From NCBI GenBank assembly GCA_030142905.1, contig JASJOG010000070.1:1527546-1591545 (forward strand): a DNA stretch of 64,000 nt, in the 5' to 3' direction. The notes beneath the pieces were generated by a model. That model did not search any database, had not been told where the DNA came from, and saw only the letters and a list, made by a program, of their open reading frames with translations. Each line of letters begins with the position of its first letter. Within the stretch, counting starts at the first letter, position 1. Below, one piece after another: positions 26,101 to 35,516 of the stretch. A program made the translations under genes and the position numbers. The stretch is from Heliopora coerulea. Taxonomy: Eukaryota; Cnidaria; Anthozoa; Scleralcyonacea; Helioporidae.

Positions 26101-28504
26101 GTAAATTGCCTGATGAAGGAATAAGCACATTCCGAAAAATGTCGCAAATAAAGTTTTCAATCAAAACTGTGGTGCTAATCATCAAAAACTTGTACAGCTA
26201 TAAGTACAGTTTAATCTTTATATGTATTCACCCACGTGACTGCATTATGTGCTCGCTTAATGGAGAATGGACAGGGGCGTAGCTTATGGAGGATGTGGGG
26301 GTGTGGCACCTCTCAATGTATGTAGAATAATGGAAAAATTAAATCAAAAGTAGATAGCTGGAGCTATAAATTTCGGGCAAAATTTGTCACATTAAAGGCC
26401 CGTTTACTTTTGCAATTTTGTGTCTTGCGATTGACATCTTGGAGTGTGTGTTAAATGATGAGAGCATCGACGAACTGGAGCGAATCAAAGCTGTATGTCT
26501 TGTTTCATAGACTGTCATGGGTTTATTGCATACACCAAGAGCACAATCGTAACATGCAAAATCCCAAGTGTAAACGAGCTTTAAGGTAGATCAAAATCCC
26601 TTTTGATTACTGGTTAGTATTCAATTTACATATTGGGGTTGAAGAATGCGACACCATACAAGATCTGAATACGCGTCTAGTTAAAGTAGAACAATTTTTA
26701 AAGAGATAGAATTGTGCAACATTGTATTTGGGCCAAATAAGGCGCCACTTACATACGCGTATCTCAGAACACATGGGGGTTTCGCCTTTGACTAGTGAGA
26801 AACTAGCAACTACTTCGTTTCCTACTTCTAGGGTCCAGGGTCATACTTGCCAGACCAAGCACACCATTTCTCCTAACGATCTTTCTGCAGGTCTTCCTCT
26901 AACTTTGAACTCCTCATTCGTGAGAGTTTACTTATTTCCAAATACAAACCGTCTCTCAACGAAAGTATCTCTTCTACACCTCTTTCTCTATTCTAATACT
27001 TTCCTCTTCCATATGCCTGTCACTTCCTGTCAGGTCACCCAGTTTTCTATTGGTTAGCCGTCTAATTATTCCAGTATGGAAATTATAGATCCACATATAT
27101 AGTTTTTTCTCACCTTTGAAAATCTATACTCTGAAGATGTTGCACGCCGCAACGAAACGTCAGTAAACATATTTTAAAACTTTTTACTCTCTTGCTATGG
27201 CCATACATTTTAGAATTCTGAGCTGGGCTCTGATCTTTATATTGCGATTGCGCTTTCCGCCCGGAAAATCAATAGCCAAGATGCAACATTTGGGTCATTT
27301 AAGCTGGACACCACCCGACGCTGAAAGCACGTCCGTACTTTCAAAAGTGTCGCAGTTCTCTCAATGTAAATGTTACTTTATTGAATTAAGGCTCGGTTTA
27401 ATACTTTAGTCATTAACTAGTCATTGTCGTTTCACCTCGGTGTAGTCACCCGTCACTGTTTTCAAAGTATGTGGGACATTTCATAATTCAATTCGTTAAT
27501 TTATGTCTGTTGCACCAAAACGAGGAAAACATTGATAAACTAATGTAATATATACCTTGAACAATATATTATTTAAGATAAGATACAATTATGTTTACAT
27601 ACTCTGTAGTATCTTATACTGTAAATGTTGTATTTTAGCTTCACTATATTCAATGAACTGTCATGAACCCCGTTTAAGTTTGAGCTTCTGTGTTAAGGGT
27701 GAATTAATCGATGTGAATTCAAACGTCCACACCCTTTAACTCTTCTCGGTCGGAACTGGACTTTTGTTATTTTAATTTGGCCAACTGCAGATCATTTTAC
27801 TCTGGCTAATGTCAAACGATTTTACACGTCAAGGGTAGACATTTTGGGCTGGACAGAGTTTGGACCATCCCAATTAACAGAGGCCGTTGGTGCAGAGATT
27901 AGATGTATGTTTTGTCGAGACAAAAGTCGTTGTCCTGTTGAAGGAAGCGTCCCCTTAATTGAGGTATACCAAAGTATAGATATTAGACTGAAAGTCAAAA
28001 AATATTCTCTCGAGTTTACTGCTTTGAGAAATCAACCATAAATATCAACTTGAAAAAGAAAAGTTAAAGGGTATTTCTGAACAGCAACTCTTGCAAAAAT
28101 CCCGTCATTATTTTCAGAATTTTCTATGCTAACTTTTTACTTTTTCACAGAAACGAATTATTTTATGATGACACTAATTATATGAAAAATAATCGGTGAG
28201 TTAAAACATTAAATTATGACTGTTCGGATTATCTTTAAGTCTAGTCTGAGCAGTCTATCAATAAGTTTAACAATAGTTTGGTTACACGAAAGGGGAAAGA
28301 TCAGTTTTTCTGCCAAAACAGAGTTTTTTTTTCATCAGCACACAACTGTTACCTCTACAACAACCACTACCATTTGCTTGCTTATTGAAATTACTAACCT
28401 TGCTTGGGTTCTCCTGTCGCACACCTTTGAGCAGAAGCATTATCTAAGCATGTTACCGCCAGCACCAATAACAGCAAAAGACCATTATTGCAACATCCGG
28501 TCAT
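14041..28504 (-). CDS. Gene A: complete Ig-like, Ser/Thr-stalk, single-pass membrane protein (15 exons)
   Basis: This is a spliced gene read from high to low coordinates. The coding exons are 28504-28399, 24491-24162, 22998-22948, 22510-22463, 22311-22252, 21782-21744, 21576-21517, 20770-20726, 20564-20505, 20042-19995, 19827-19768, 16340-16281, 15743-15696, 15105-15061 and 14162-14041. Every internal junction is phase 1, each exon has an AG acceptor and a GT donor (one GC), and the total is 1182 nt, or 393 codons plus stop, with no internal stop. The product has a signal peptide (about residues 1-25), an Ig-like module (about 36-145), a Ser/Thr-rich stalk, an acidic DDDDE juxtamembrane patch, a Val/Ile-rich transmembrane helix and a five-residue tail ending FRK. 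I infer a surface adhesion or recognition protein that needs a partner to signal. Introns hold a Tc1/mariner, a PLE palindrome and microsatellites. Alternative use of the mini-exons is likely because all are symmetric. I do not recognise a named orthologue. Confidence 0.72.
14163..15060 (-). other. Gene A last intron with an unassigned ORF
   Basis: This intron is conserved in copy E (62145-63327). Overlapping minus-strand ORFs near 14296-14571 stay open in both copies, one of them with a CPSC motif. The duplication is recent, so an open frame is weak evidence for coding. I do not recognise the peptides. Confidence 0.3.
15061..15105 (-). CDS. Gene A membrane-proximal stalk mini-exon
   Basis: 45 nt, phase 1-1, acceptor GAATTTAG, donor GTATTC. 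It encodes VSNEIPGRPQGQDSR. The copy E version at 63328-63372 differs by two amino acids (P to S, D to N) with splice sites kept. Confidence 0.62.
15696..15743 (-). CDS. Gene A stalk mini-exon, type 2
   Basis: 48 nt, phase 1-1, acceptor CCTTTTCCAG, donor GTACTT. It encodes DISTSSVTLTTAQSSI, the most Ser/Thr-rich of the set. It is duplicated at 63959 to the window end in copy E. Confidence 0.62.
16281..16340 (-). CDS. Gene A stalk mini-exon, type 1
   Basis: 60 nt, phase 1-1, acceptor TTTTCAAG, donor GTAGGT. It encodes GKTMSSTSIPPFMLLSSTRK. Closest relatives are the gene B exons at 40697-40756 and 41813-41870. Confidence 0.6.
17131..17215. repeat. 42-bp tandem duplication inside the transposon end
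   Basis: Two identical copies of a 42-bp segment (CTCATTAACGCAAAAATACA...) stand head to tail, followed by the start of a third. Confidence 0.75.
17700..18627 (-). pseudogene. IS630/Tc1-family DDE transposase remnant
   Basis: The remnant can be followed in three frames from an N-terminal start near 18627 (MAEINRRNRIRLQHHQRL). It continues through the HTH region to FIDECG, and after a stop resumes with the YDGALAH and FLNIVEQ catalytic blocks. The order D, D, E and the HTH match the superfamily. Several lesions remove function. Confidence 0.65.
18950..19597. repeat. Long GAAA/GAAG polypurine microsatellite
   Basis: About 650 bases are almost pure purine on the plus strand, with interspersed GACGGACAGA variants. 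Long ORFs on either strand here are low-complexity artefacts. The tract lies in an intron of gene A. Confidence 0.9.
19768..19827 (-). CDS. Gene A stalk mini-exon, type 1 (unit 1)
   Basis: 60 nt, phase 1-1, acceptor ATATTTAG, donor GTAGGT. It encodes the same peptide as the exon at 21517-21576. It is followed (in transcription) by a long polypurine tract and then the Tc1/mariner. Confidence 0.6.
19995..20042 (-). CDS. Gene A stalk mini-exon, type 2 (unit 1)
   Basis: 48 nt, phase 1-1, acceptor CTTTTTAG, donor GTACTT. It encodes EVLASSLIPTATLSST. It lies 167 bases from the type-1 exon of the same unit. Confidence 0.6.
20200..20312. repeat. GAAA/GAAG polypurine microsatellite
   Basis: A shorter copy of the intronic polypurine tract, preceded by the same 'cttcattagcccttttcg' lead-in as the tract at 21955. 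Confidence 0.88.
20505..20564 (-). CDS. Gene A stalk mini-exon, type 1 with GC donor (unit 2)
   Basis: 60 nt, phase 1-1, acceptor AACTTTAG. The donor reads GCAGGT where the paralogues have GTAGGT. GC-AG introns are tolerated in animals, but the site may be weak. Basic residues (VMLRFSKLK) replace several Ser/Thr. Confidence 0.48.
20726..20770 (-). CDS. Gene A stalk mini-exon, type 2 (unit 2)
   Basis: 45 nt, phase 1-1. The acceptor is TGAGCAG. The donor GTACTC lies one base upstream of the position used by its paralogues, which keeps phase 1. It encodes VLVSSSTATGALSSN. Confidence 0.5.
21517..21576 (-). CDS. Gene A stalk mini-exon, type 1 (unit 3)
   Basis: 60 nt, phase 1-1, acceptor CTAG-type, donor GTAGGT. 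It encodes GGFMNITSIPPVMVPSST plus LN. It encodes the same peptide as the exon at 19768-19827, so the duplication is recent. Confidence 0.62.
21744..21782 (-). CDS. Gene A stalk mini-exon, type 2, shortened (unit 3)
   Basis: 39 nt, phase 1-1, acceptor CTTTTTAG, donor GTACTT. It is identical to the 19995 exon from the SLIPTATLSST part onward. A short deletion at the 5' side removed three codons and brought a new acceptor into use, leaving the frame intact. Confidence 0.58.
21955..22056. repeat. GAAA/GAAG polypurine microsatellite
   Basis: Third polypurine tract, with the same flanking lead-in as the one near 20200, marking the duplicated unit. Confidence 0.88.
22252..22311 (-). CDS. Gene A stalk mini-exon, type 1 (unit 4)
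   Basis: 60 nt, phase 1-1, acceptor CATTTAG, donor GTAGGT. It encodes a segment with the TSIS...SSAL pattern shared by type-1 exons. The last base is A rather than G, so the junction codon changes but the frame is kept. Confidence 0.58.
22463..22510 (-). CDS. Gene A stalk mini-exon, type 2 (unit 4)
   Basis: 48 nt, phase 1-1, acceptor CCTTTTCAG, donor GTACTT. It encodes a Ser/Thr/Ala-rich segment (DILASTTAPAAAFSST). It is the most divergent of four copies of the duplicated unit. Confidence 0.6.
22570..23080. repeat. Type-3 stalk-exon unit, copy in gene A
   Basis: The sequence flanking the 22948 exon (landmark 'ttgcagtggtaataaaaagtt') matches 39190-39740 and 42330-42870. The exon was therefore duplicated together with about 500 bases of intron. 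Confidence 0.65.
22948..22998 (-). CDS. Gene A stalk mini-exon, type 3
   Basis: 51 nt, acceptor TTTTGTAG, donor GTAACC, phase 1-1. It encodes a Ser/Met-rich segment (ASMSLTMSSHVMQSSSK). Related type-3 exons with homologous flanks occur at 39576-39629, 42665-42718 and, as a relic, 12856-12905. Confidence 0.6.
23081..24161 (-). other. Gene A intron between Ig exon and stalk
   Basis: No exon with acceptable splice sites was seen. A direct internal repeat is visible ('cgacctaggttt...tttacctcatttct' near 23330 and 23597). The part from about 23890 is shared with gene B (45040 onward). Confidence 0.5.
24162..24491 (-). CDS. Gene A Ig-like domain exon
   Basis: The exon is 330 nt, phase 1-1, with acceptor CTTCCTAG and donor GTAAGT. 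It encodes one Ig-like module. A strand-B-like GDEIVISC and a strand E/F-like TLRIT...VGCIA are spaced as in Ig folds. The canonical strand-C Trp is not visible, and two or three extra cysteines (QTC, IRC, GGC) suggest additional disulfides. N-glycosylation sequons NVT, NGT and NLT are present. A nearly identical exon lies at 45315-45647 in gene B, where it is broken. The module could mediate extracellular binding. The fold is assigned by pattern, not by a profile search. Confidence 0.65.
25578..26187. mobile_element. 610-bp palindrome with PLE-type ends
   Basis: Two arms of about 270 bases (left from 25578, right ending 26187) are inverted copies around a loop near 25856-25914. Each arm carries the stem-loop motif CTGATGAAGG...CCGAAA (plus at 26117, complement near 25625-25655) found at the 3' ends of Penelope-like elements. 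It looks like two tails fused head to head or a foldback derivative. Confidence 0.6.
26392..26584. mobile_element. Small MITE with TTAA-like flanks
   Basis: Imperfect inverted ends (TTAAAGGCCCGTTTAC and the complement of GTAAACGAGCTTTAA) bound about 190 bases without coding content. Confidence 0.45.
26640..27180 (+). mobile_element. Penelope-like element fragment (GIY-YIG end and 3' tail)
   Basis: The plus frame from about 26722 reads LGQIRRHLHTRISEHMGVSP and then KHTISPNDLS, which is PLE GIY-YIG endonuclease sequence downstream of the Tyr motif. Stops and frame breaks occur. The 3' tail has the stem motif CTGAAGATG...CGAAACGTCAG at 27133-27165. It is 5' truncated and inactive. Confidence 0.62.
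27771..27841. repeat. Dispersed repeat fragment, copy 1
   Basis: Motif of the type CTCTGGCTAATGTCAAACGATTTTAC followed by CGTCAAGGG. Related pieces lie near 46197-46236, 46959-47006, 37745-37800 and 21370-21415. It belongs to a dispersed repeat family common in coral-like genomes (recalled, not checked). Confidence 0.4.
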
Positions 28505-28545
28505 ATTGAAGTTGAGGCAATGGATTGGTTAATCTTGATTCCAAT
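28399..28545 (-). CDS. Gene A first coding exon: 5'UTR end plus signal peptide
   Basis: The ATG is at 28504-28502. The exon encodes 35 residues with a leucine-rich core (NNGLLLLLVLAV), a likely cleavage site after ASA at residue 25, and a short Cys-containing mature start (QRCATGEPKQ). The donor GTTAGT follows a phase-1 G. A TTTTACAG acceptor 41 nt upstream of the ATG is also present in gene B, so the exon probably starts at 28545 after an intron in the 5'UTR. No convincing upstream non-coding exon was found. Confidence 0.72.
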
Positions 28546-31500
28546 CTGTAAAAGTAATTTCAGATAAATAATTACACAATTACCAATCATAGTATAAAAT
28601 TTTTTAAGGCATAAGTTTGCTATAAAATTTCCACCACAGTGCATTGTGGTTTTTAATTAAAGAGCTTTCTGGTGGCTTGATAAGATATCTTTGTAGTGGA
28701 AGAACGCAAGCTCAGGGTGACATTATTGGGAATAAAGGAGCCTATAGGGAAGAGCAGCGAAATGCATGAGCCCAGCAATCTGAAACGAGCATAAGGAAAC
28801 AGACCCTGAGCCTTTGAAAGTTCTGAAATAGTTTCAGTGTTGCAAATACAGCAACAATTTAGGACGATAACGATATTAATGAAGGTAGTCATTTGACAGC
28901 CGATAGACATGGAGGAAAAAAGCAATACAAGATTCAAACCGAATTCAAATCAAAGAGAATGAAATAATACTATTCCTTTGCCTCTGAATGAAATGTTTCA
29001 CCCAACTGAAACACTTCGATGATCAAAAGTAAAGAAAATCACCAATAGAATTGTCAAAAAGATTTTAAAATCACTTTTCATCGGTTTACCGTTTGCAGTT
29101 CTTACATACAATGAAGTAATAAACAGTACGGGAAATGGGACAATTTCAATACTAAAAGTGGGTATGATAATAATCTTATCCCCTCGCCCACCCCGCCAAG
29201 AGCGGTGCCAGGGGACGTTAAAACGGCCATGCCAGAAGACAATTTTGAAATGCCGACGTTCGACAGACCCGAAATAGTTTTCTTTGTCAACATTTTCCGT
29301 ACAGCAGAAATAGTCGCAATGAAGTCGGAACCACCATTCAAAACCTGTAAGGATGATACATGGATAATTTGAATATGAACTGAAAACAATCCAGTTCAAT
29401 GAAGAAATCCGTTAAACATTATCTTGCGGTTGCACGACGCAAATTTCAGCTCAAACTAAACTTTTGGAATTTTAGCTTGGATAACAGCGTTGAAATTATT
29501 CCATGCAGCGAAGTCCCCACAGGGGATGGATCGTAGTAACGCGCAAGGATGAACGCTAACACTCATGATTTTTGTTTTCGTTTTGCCAAGCTGTTTTGAT
29601 AGTTTGTTTATATTTATGGCCTTTGTACTAACGTCGTACTCTTAGCCAAGCTCCACCGAGTATGCAGATCCTTGATTTCGTATGCTAAATGAATCTATAC
29701 TTGTCCTGTATCTGTGATATTCTTTACACCGCTTTGTCGATTGATAAAAATCTGGGGCTATATTAAGATATGTTTTATGCGTTTTACGAGAAAATACGGT
29801 AAGAGTTTATTGAAGAGCGTAAGTATATCGTGTCAGTTTATTGAAGACCAAGAAGTCTTACAAACGGTGAGGGATAATACCTACAATAAAGAAAACTTTT
29901 TAGTCTTTACTTAGTGTACGTCATTTGTCTTTGTATGGGTCATCAAAGTTTCCTTATAGTGCACCAAATGAAGGATATTGCGTATTAAACGTTCTACAAC
30001 ATAACAGTCTAATGAAGATTGCTCATTCCAAACAGTCAGAAACACTTGGATTCGATTGCAATAAAACTACATAGTTATGCTTCACGACAAAATACCTAAA
30101 CATGAAGCTCAGACCCACAGCGCAATAGTGCCCCCGACCTTGCTTAAAATGCTGAGTGGTATAGTCGAGGGGGAAATTTCAAACCGCAAAACTAGAGGGC
30201 AGAAGTTTTGAAGATATAGGTTTGGGAAAACCTAACCCTAAATGAATCCTAGCCGTATTCTCTCATTAATGCTTAACTTAACCCTAATTCTAATCTTGCG
30301 CACTGCCTCAGAACATAATCAATATCCATACTATGTAAATTGTCCCCGCAACTTTAGTGTTGTCATGGTGTCTGCCATGTTATGGTATTCATGTTTTTTA
30401 CTTTTTTGTGTCTCCTTGCAGGCTAACATCCGGTTTATTTTACTCTCAGTTTGATGATAATGTTTTGGATGTCGCCAGTATTTATTACAGCTTCACATGA
30501 CTTTCAGGTACTTGGAATCAAAATTTTAAGAATTGATTTCAATTAAATTAATCTTTTCATACATCTCCATCCGCCTCTACGTAATGGATAAATCGGAGTA
30601 GTTCTCTATCCCTTTGACTCAATTCTCTCTGATTCTGCGATTTTGTTTATTAAGGTGCGTTTCGACTGCCCTCTTTGGACAGTGTTATATCACCATTTTG
30701 TCTATCTTTTATGTAACGACTGTTACTGGGCACTGTAAGAGTTTTTTTTTAACCCTTTTACGCATGTCTTTATCGTACAATAACAAACTACAGCGAAAGA
30801 ACTAATGATAAAACAAAGCAAGAAAACAAAAGAGAAGAAAGAATCACACTTGAAAGGGTCAATATTTAATGGCTACTAAACAAGAAATTGTATTTACGTC
30901 GAATAGCGAATGGCAAATTCATGAATGATAAAAGAACAATACCTGAGACATAAAAACGAGAGGAAAATCCAAATATTTTATTGTATATATTATTGTATAT
31001 TTAGGAAAGATAAGAAATGACAATGTCGAAGTTAGTCAAGCTCATACCTTCAGGAAAATAATTTCTTGGCCCCAGATGGGATTTGAACCCCAAAGGTACG
31101 GATAACATTTATCTCATTTGAAAAAGTATATATATCATAAAAGCTTTCCTGGCTAAATGCTGAACTAATAGTTCCCATTGCAGGTGTAAGATTGACTTCT
31201 AAATGTCACGTATTTGATGTCGCTGTTTCTACAATTGCCTTCAGGTAACTACCAAATGGTTATAGTTTAGAGTGTCAACTTCATGCAGATTCGTAACATT
31301 CATAACTGTTCATAAATAGAACTAAAAATTCAAAAGCTTAGGTCTGGCAGAAATTTTCGTTATGTAACCGCAAGATGTCTTCAACGATGTTTACTTGTAA
31401 GCCCGGATCCACACACTAACCGGGCAATAATTTTGCCCTCGGCTGACGTTGTTCGTAATATTTCATTCCCGTGAGCTGGATGAATGCGTGACATGAAAAT

Positions 31501-34500
31501 TGATTACACATCAAGATCTTGTATATCATTCGTCGTAATTTTTGCATGTTGATAATACATTTCCATTCAAACTGAAACAAAAGCGACGTAATGAGTGGCA
31601 TACCAATTATGCCACATTAAAAACTAAAATCTTTACAATTTGATTGTTCATCTCCAGTCTTACTAAGGCATGACTGTATTTGTGGGTAGTGAAAACACCA
31701 AATTCGTTACCTTATTGCTTAGGATTGAAGTATCCCGGAGTAGTACTTTCGTTTGCCAACCAAGGCCAAAACTAAGCTTAGTTTATCGCAATTTCAATTG
31801 CGTTGTGCGACTGTGTTTGCTGCAACGTCGATGTCCTTGAGTCTTCGCTGTTGAAATATCCGTATATTTCAAAGTTAAAAATAACTCGAAAAAGATTAAA
31901 CTTAGTGATTCAGTGTCACTGTCAACTTATTTAGTACAGACTTTACTGTTGTGAAGTCTAACTGAATGCCAATGTTTGAATTTAAAAGAGCCTTCCTCTC
32001 ATGGACCGAATGTCCTCTCTTTGTAAATTAGATACCAAATTAAGAAACCACTTGAACTTGGCAAGGAAAAAAGATGAAGTACTTTGACGGAATATTAAAT
32101 CAGCCACTAAGATGACAATTTCGAATATTCATGTCCATCTGAATACAAAGGAGTTATTGAACCATCAGTTTACGGCGTTAGGGGGGTCATGGAAGCTAGT
32201 TTTAGCTGCTAGACTTGAAAGTGTCTAGCAACTAAATTATCCAGTCATATGAAAATCGTAAGGTTAATCTACCAGGTTAACAGGTACTCGCGGTCAAGAC
32301 CTTTCCAAATTTGAGAGCATTTGTAATAGAAGGGTTTCGGTCGGTAATACTCTTTATTTCCCCCTGGAAAAATCACATCCATCTACCCATCTATTGAACA
32401 AAAGGCTTTTTTCAATATTGTAAAGGAAGGAACTTCATAATGAATGATATACTGACGTAGAGCTTTGGCGTAAACGCAATTAGATACGGGAACCTAGGCT
32501 ACACTCCAGTAAGTTAATCTCACGGTAAAGTGATTTTCGCATATTTCATTGGTGACCTTTTTTGCCGACGAAAAGGAAGAAAAAGTTATTCAACTTAAAG
32601 AAAAATATTCTTAAATAGCGAATGGAATTGATAAGCATTAAAAGTTTTATTCCGTGACGTCAAGGGAGGAAAAGGATGGTTTGTTATGTGGTTTTATGCT
32701 TTCCGCCTAGAAGCCAGAATCAGTAGGGTGAGCTCAGTTCGAGACATGACTACGGTGACGTCATTGCCATGTCAACCGGAAGCTTCTAACTCCCACTGGA
32801 AATTTCTTCACGTGATATCAATATAATGTCAACATTCTCGAAGTCACAGCCGGGCATATTTTAGTTGTTTTGACGAATCGGCAATAACACGAGGAAAACA
32901 ATGTAGTATTCTAACGGAAAGAAATCAACTTGGTCCTTCCTAAGACGGCGGGGGTAATATTTTAACGCATAGAAAGATAAAAGTAAATTTAATTTACAGG
33001 GATCTACTGTTTATTCGATTGAACTGGTAATAAATAAATGTGATATTAAATTATTAACTCCGTCTATTAAGGACTTCCATCACGGATTTATACGAAGGGA
33101 ATTAAGAAGCACTTGAAGAGATAGCTTGAATAATAGATTTTAGAGTAAAATAATAATGAACTATTTTTCATAGAAATGGTGATTCTGTTCTACCATGCAG
33201 GTCTTAAGAGTTGATTTGAAAAGTGTAAAAACGCTAATGTGCAATAGAGGGATACCACCTTGTTCAGCCAAAAATGTGAATAAATGTTGGTTATATCCAG
33301 GCCTCGGTCAATGTTATCCTACTCAGTCTTCGGCTCTGTTAGATGACATTGCTATTGATCTGGATAACTCTTAGTATCATGGTCGGTCTCATTGAGTAAC
33401 TGTTCAGTAACTCGCGTGCTGAACTCTTTGTGGAGTAAGTATTTTCTTGAGATTTTCAACAAGACCGAGCACCAGTGAGTGCGGGTAAACCCAAAGTGAA
33501 TGCTTATTCAAGTAATGACTGATTGATGAGGAGTTCGATTTTAGTTGATTTTAAGGAGTTTTTTTTGGGTTTTTTCCGAATGTTACTTATTTCTTCAGGT
33601 TGTTGTACTTGCCATTACATATCGCCTCATATTTACCATGAAACATTCATATAGTCGTCACTAAATGGTTTTCCGAGAAATATTTTACAGTTTACAAATT
33701 TTTTTGTTCCTTGAAATCTTTTTTCCTGCTCAACATATATCTTTAAAAATTAGATCAGAAATTTTGAAGCAGAATTTTGGACTGAAGGAAAGCAATAGAT
33801 ATATCAGAAACCAATCACCGAGCATCATTAGCCCAGCATCTTGGTAAATTGTCCATGGAGCCACCTAGAATAATAGATTGTACATAACCCAAAAGTAATT
33901 GTCTGTTTAATGGGCATTATTACAGTTGGGCCTATAGTGTATATTATTCAGTTGTTTCCAAATATTTGCAAATCAAGTCAGTGCGTCAGTGCAATGTTTG
34001 AAAGACCCATTAGCCTCGATTAAGAGTTAAACGCTGATAAAACGCAGAGTACGGTAACAGCTGGTATTACATGGCATTTCAAACGGTATCCAAATTATTG
34101 TTGTATGTACTGTAAATGGAATGGATGATGATAAGTCTCAAACAACTTGTTCTGAAAAGTTTGCCTTAATTAGTCGCACGTGTAGTGATAACAGACAGAT
34201 GATAGAATTACTAAAAGTTTTCCATAACTTGTATGACGTTTACTGGATATTTAACAGGCAGATATAAATTGCATGGAGTTTTTGTAGTTCTGTTAAGCTA
34301 TTAGGTATTTAATTACACATTTTTAATCAGTGTAATACCCAGTGGGGGGCCGGGGAGCATGCCCTCCTAGCCATGATCATTTCAAGTCCGTCGGCACATC
34401 CGAGTAGACCGTCGGTACATCATTAACGAAATTGCAAAGGGATATTCCTTCTTTATTGTCCAATGACAAACAATTTTATACGAAATTCCTTTTAATGAGT

Positions 34501-34819
34501 TAAAAAGATTCCGACTATTTGTACGTGAGTTTTTCGAGTTAATTACTGATTTCCTTCAACGACATGGATTATTGAAGTTGTTATTTTGAAATTATTATAA
34601 TGTCCTCCCGCTTTTATTATAATCTATTTGTATGAACTGCAGACATAGCAATTTGTAAAAACAAGAAATGAAAATAAAAGAAAATGGTACTTGAATGCAA
34701 TCCGCGTAACAAATCTCGTCATCACAGTGTTCATGAAGTTAATGGGCACAGTAGTGACGTAGACTACAAAACCATGTTTTGTACAACTTGTCGGTACATC
34801 TTTGATTATTTGTGGGACT
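28546..34819. other. Intergenic stretch with little recognisable content
   Basis: Apart from the doubtful exon at 29090-29344, no exon chain, long ORF or clear transposon was recognised. A tRNA B-box-like fragment (complement of GGGATTTGAACCCCAA) sits near 31077-31094 without an A box. The last exon of gene B should lie in or near this interval if it exists. Confidence 0.5.
29090..29344 (-). other. Candidate phase 1-1 exon, unassigned
   Basis: An open segment of 255 nt lies between an acceptor (CCTTACAG) and a donor (GTAAAC), both phase 1. It encodes a Trp/Cys-containing peptide (FEWWFRLHCDYFCCTENVDK). Just below it, an ATG at 29079 starts a signal-like peptide (MKSDFKIFLTILLVIFFTF) without a matching phase-1 donor. 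It could be a distal exon of the cluster or chance. Confidence 0.22.
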
Positions 34820-35086
34820 TCTGGTGGCACAGTAGTGGCGCACGTGTCTTTCACCATTGTGACTAGGGTTCGATTCCGGCTCCGTGTAGTTATCTGATTA
34901 AAATAACCTTAGCCACATGTGAAAGGAATGTTAAGTTTGTCTCTTCCAAACATCGCAGGTTTTCTCGGGATACTCCGGTTACTTCCTGTAGTAACACTGG
35001 ACCTATGAAGGTGGCCTGTACTGAATAGATCTCTATGGAGAACAGCGTATGTAGCTGATAGGATTATCCAGGATAATCCTATCATC
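34820..35086 (+). mobile_element. tRNA-derived SINE
   Basis: The head has a tRNA-like A box (GTGGCACAGTAGTGG) and B box (GGTTCGATTCC), followed by a conserved body (TTTGTCTCTTCCAAACATCG, ACTCCGGTTACTTCCTGTAG) and a short tail. An inverted, diverged copy is at 41200-41466. The body resembles a core seen in invertebrate SINEs, from memory. Confidence 0.7.
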
Positions 35087-35516
35087 ATTGGCAAAATTGC
35101 AAAGGCAATTAGTTAGCGAAGTGCAGACCTGGTTACACCATTGTTTTGTATTAAGTATTGCTATTTATATTTTTCAGATACCATATTCTAATTCAAGAGG
35201 CTGGGCTACCATGCTGTTCAGTTTCTTAACGAAATTTATCCACACCACCTGAGCTTTTTTTGTCAAGACACATGTTCAAAACTGTCCTGGTAAGACTAGC
35301 CAACACATTATTCTTCAAAAGTGAGCTATTGCTGAAAACTACGCACATGCATAGAAAGTTCAAAATGGCCGGTTTCCCCTTATCTTTCTGCTCAATTCAA
35401 CTGCCATAAGGCTTTTCTAAATCGTTTTTGTTATGCTCATGTAAAAAACTGAATTTCCATTCCCTTTGGGTATTTAATATTTCCATGAAAAAGAAAACGT
35501 TGTAAGGTATTCTGGT

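Larger units (their letters stand above)
24492..28398 (-). other. Gene A intron 1 with transposon debris
   Basis: A long first intron. Segments at about 24830-25340 and 27540-27840 are conserved with gene B intron 1 (about 45980-46560 and 46750-47010), so the whole gene was duplicated. A PLE-tail palindrome, a small MITE and a PLE fragment are inserted here. Confidence 0.55.

Noticed and set aside
26114..26150. A functional hammerhead ribozyme
   Set aside because: CUGAUGA and GAAA are present, but stem II starts with an unpaired A, and no stem III with a cleavage triplet could be drawn by eye.
31070..31100. tRNA gene on the minus strand
   Set aside because: Only a B-box-like sequence is present; no A box or cloverleaf could be drawn.
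34624..35094. Short ORFs on both strands
   Set aside because: They fall in a tRNA-derived SINE and its flank.
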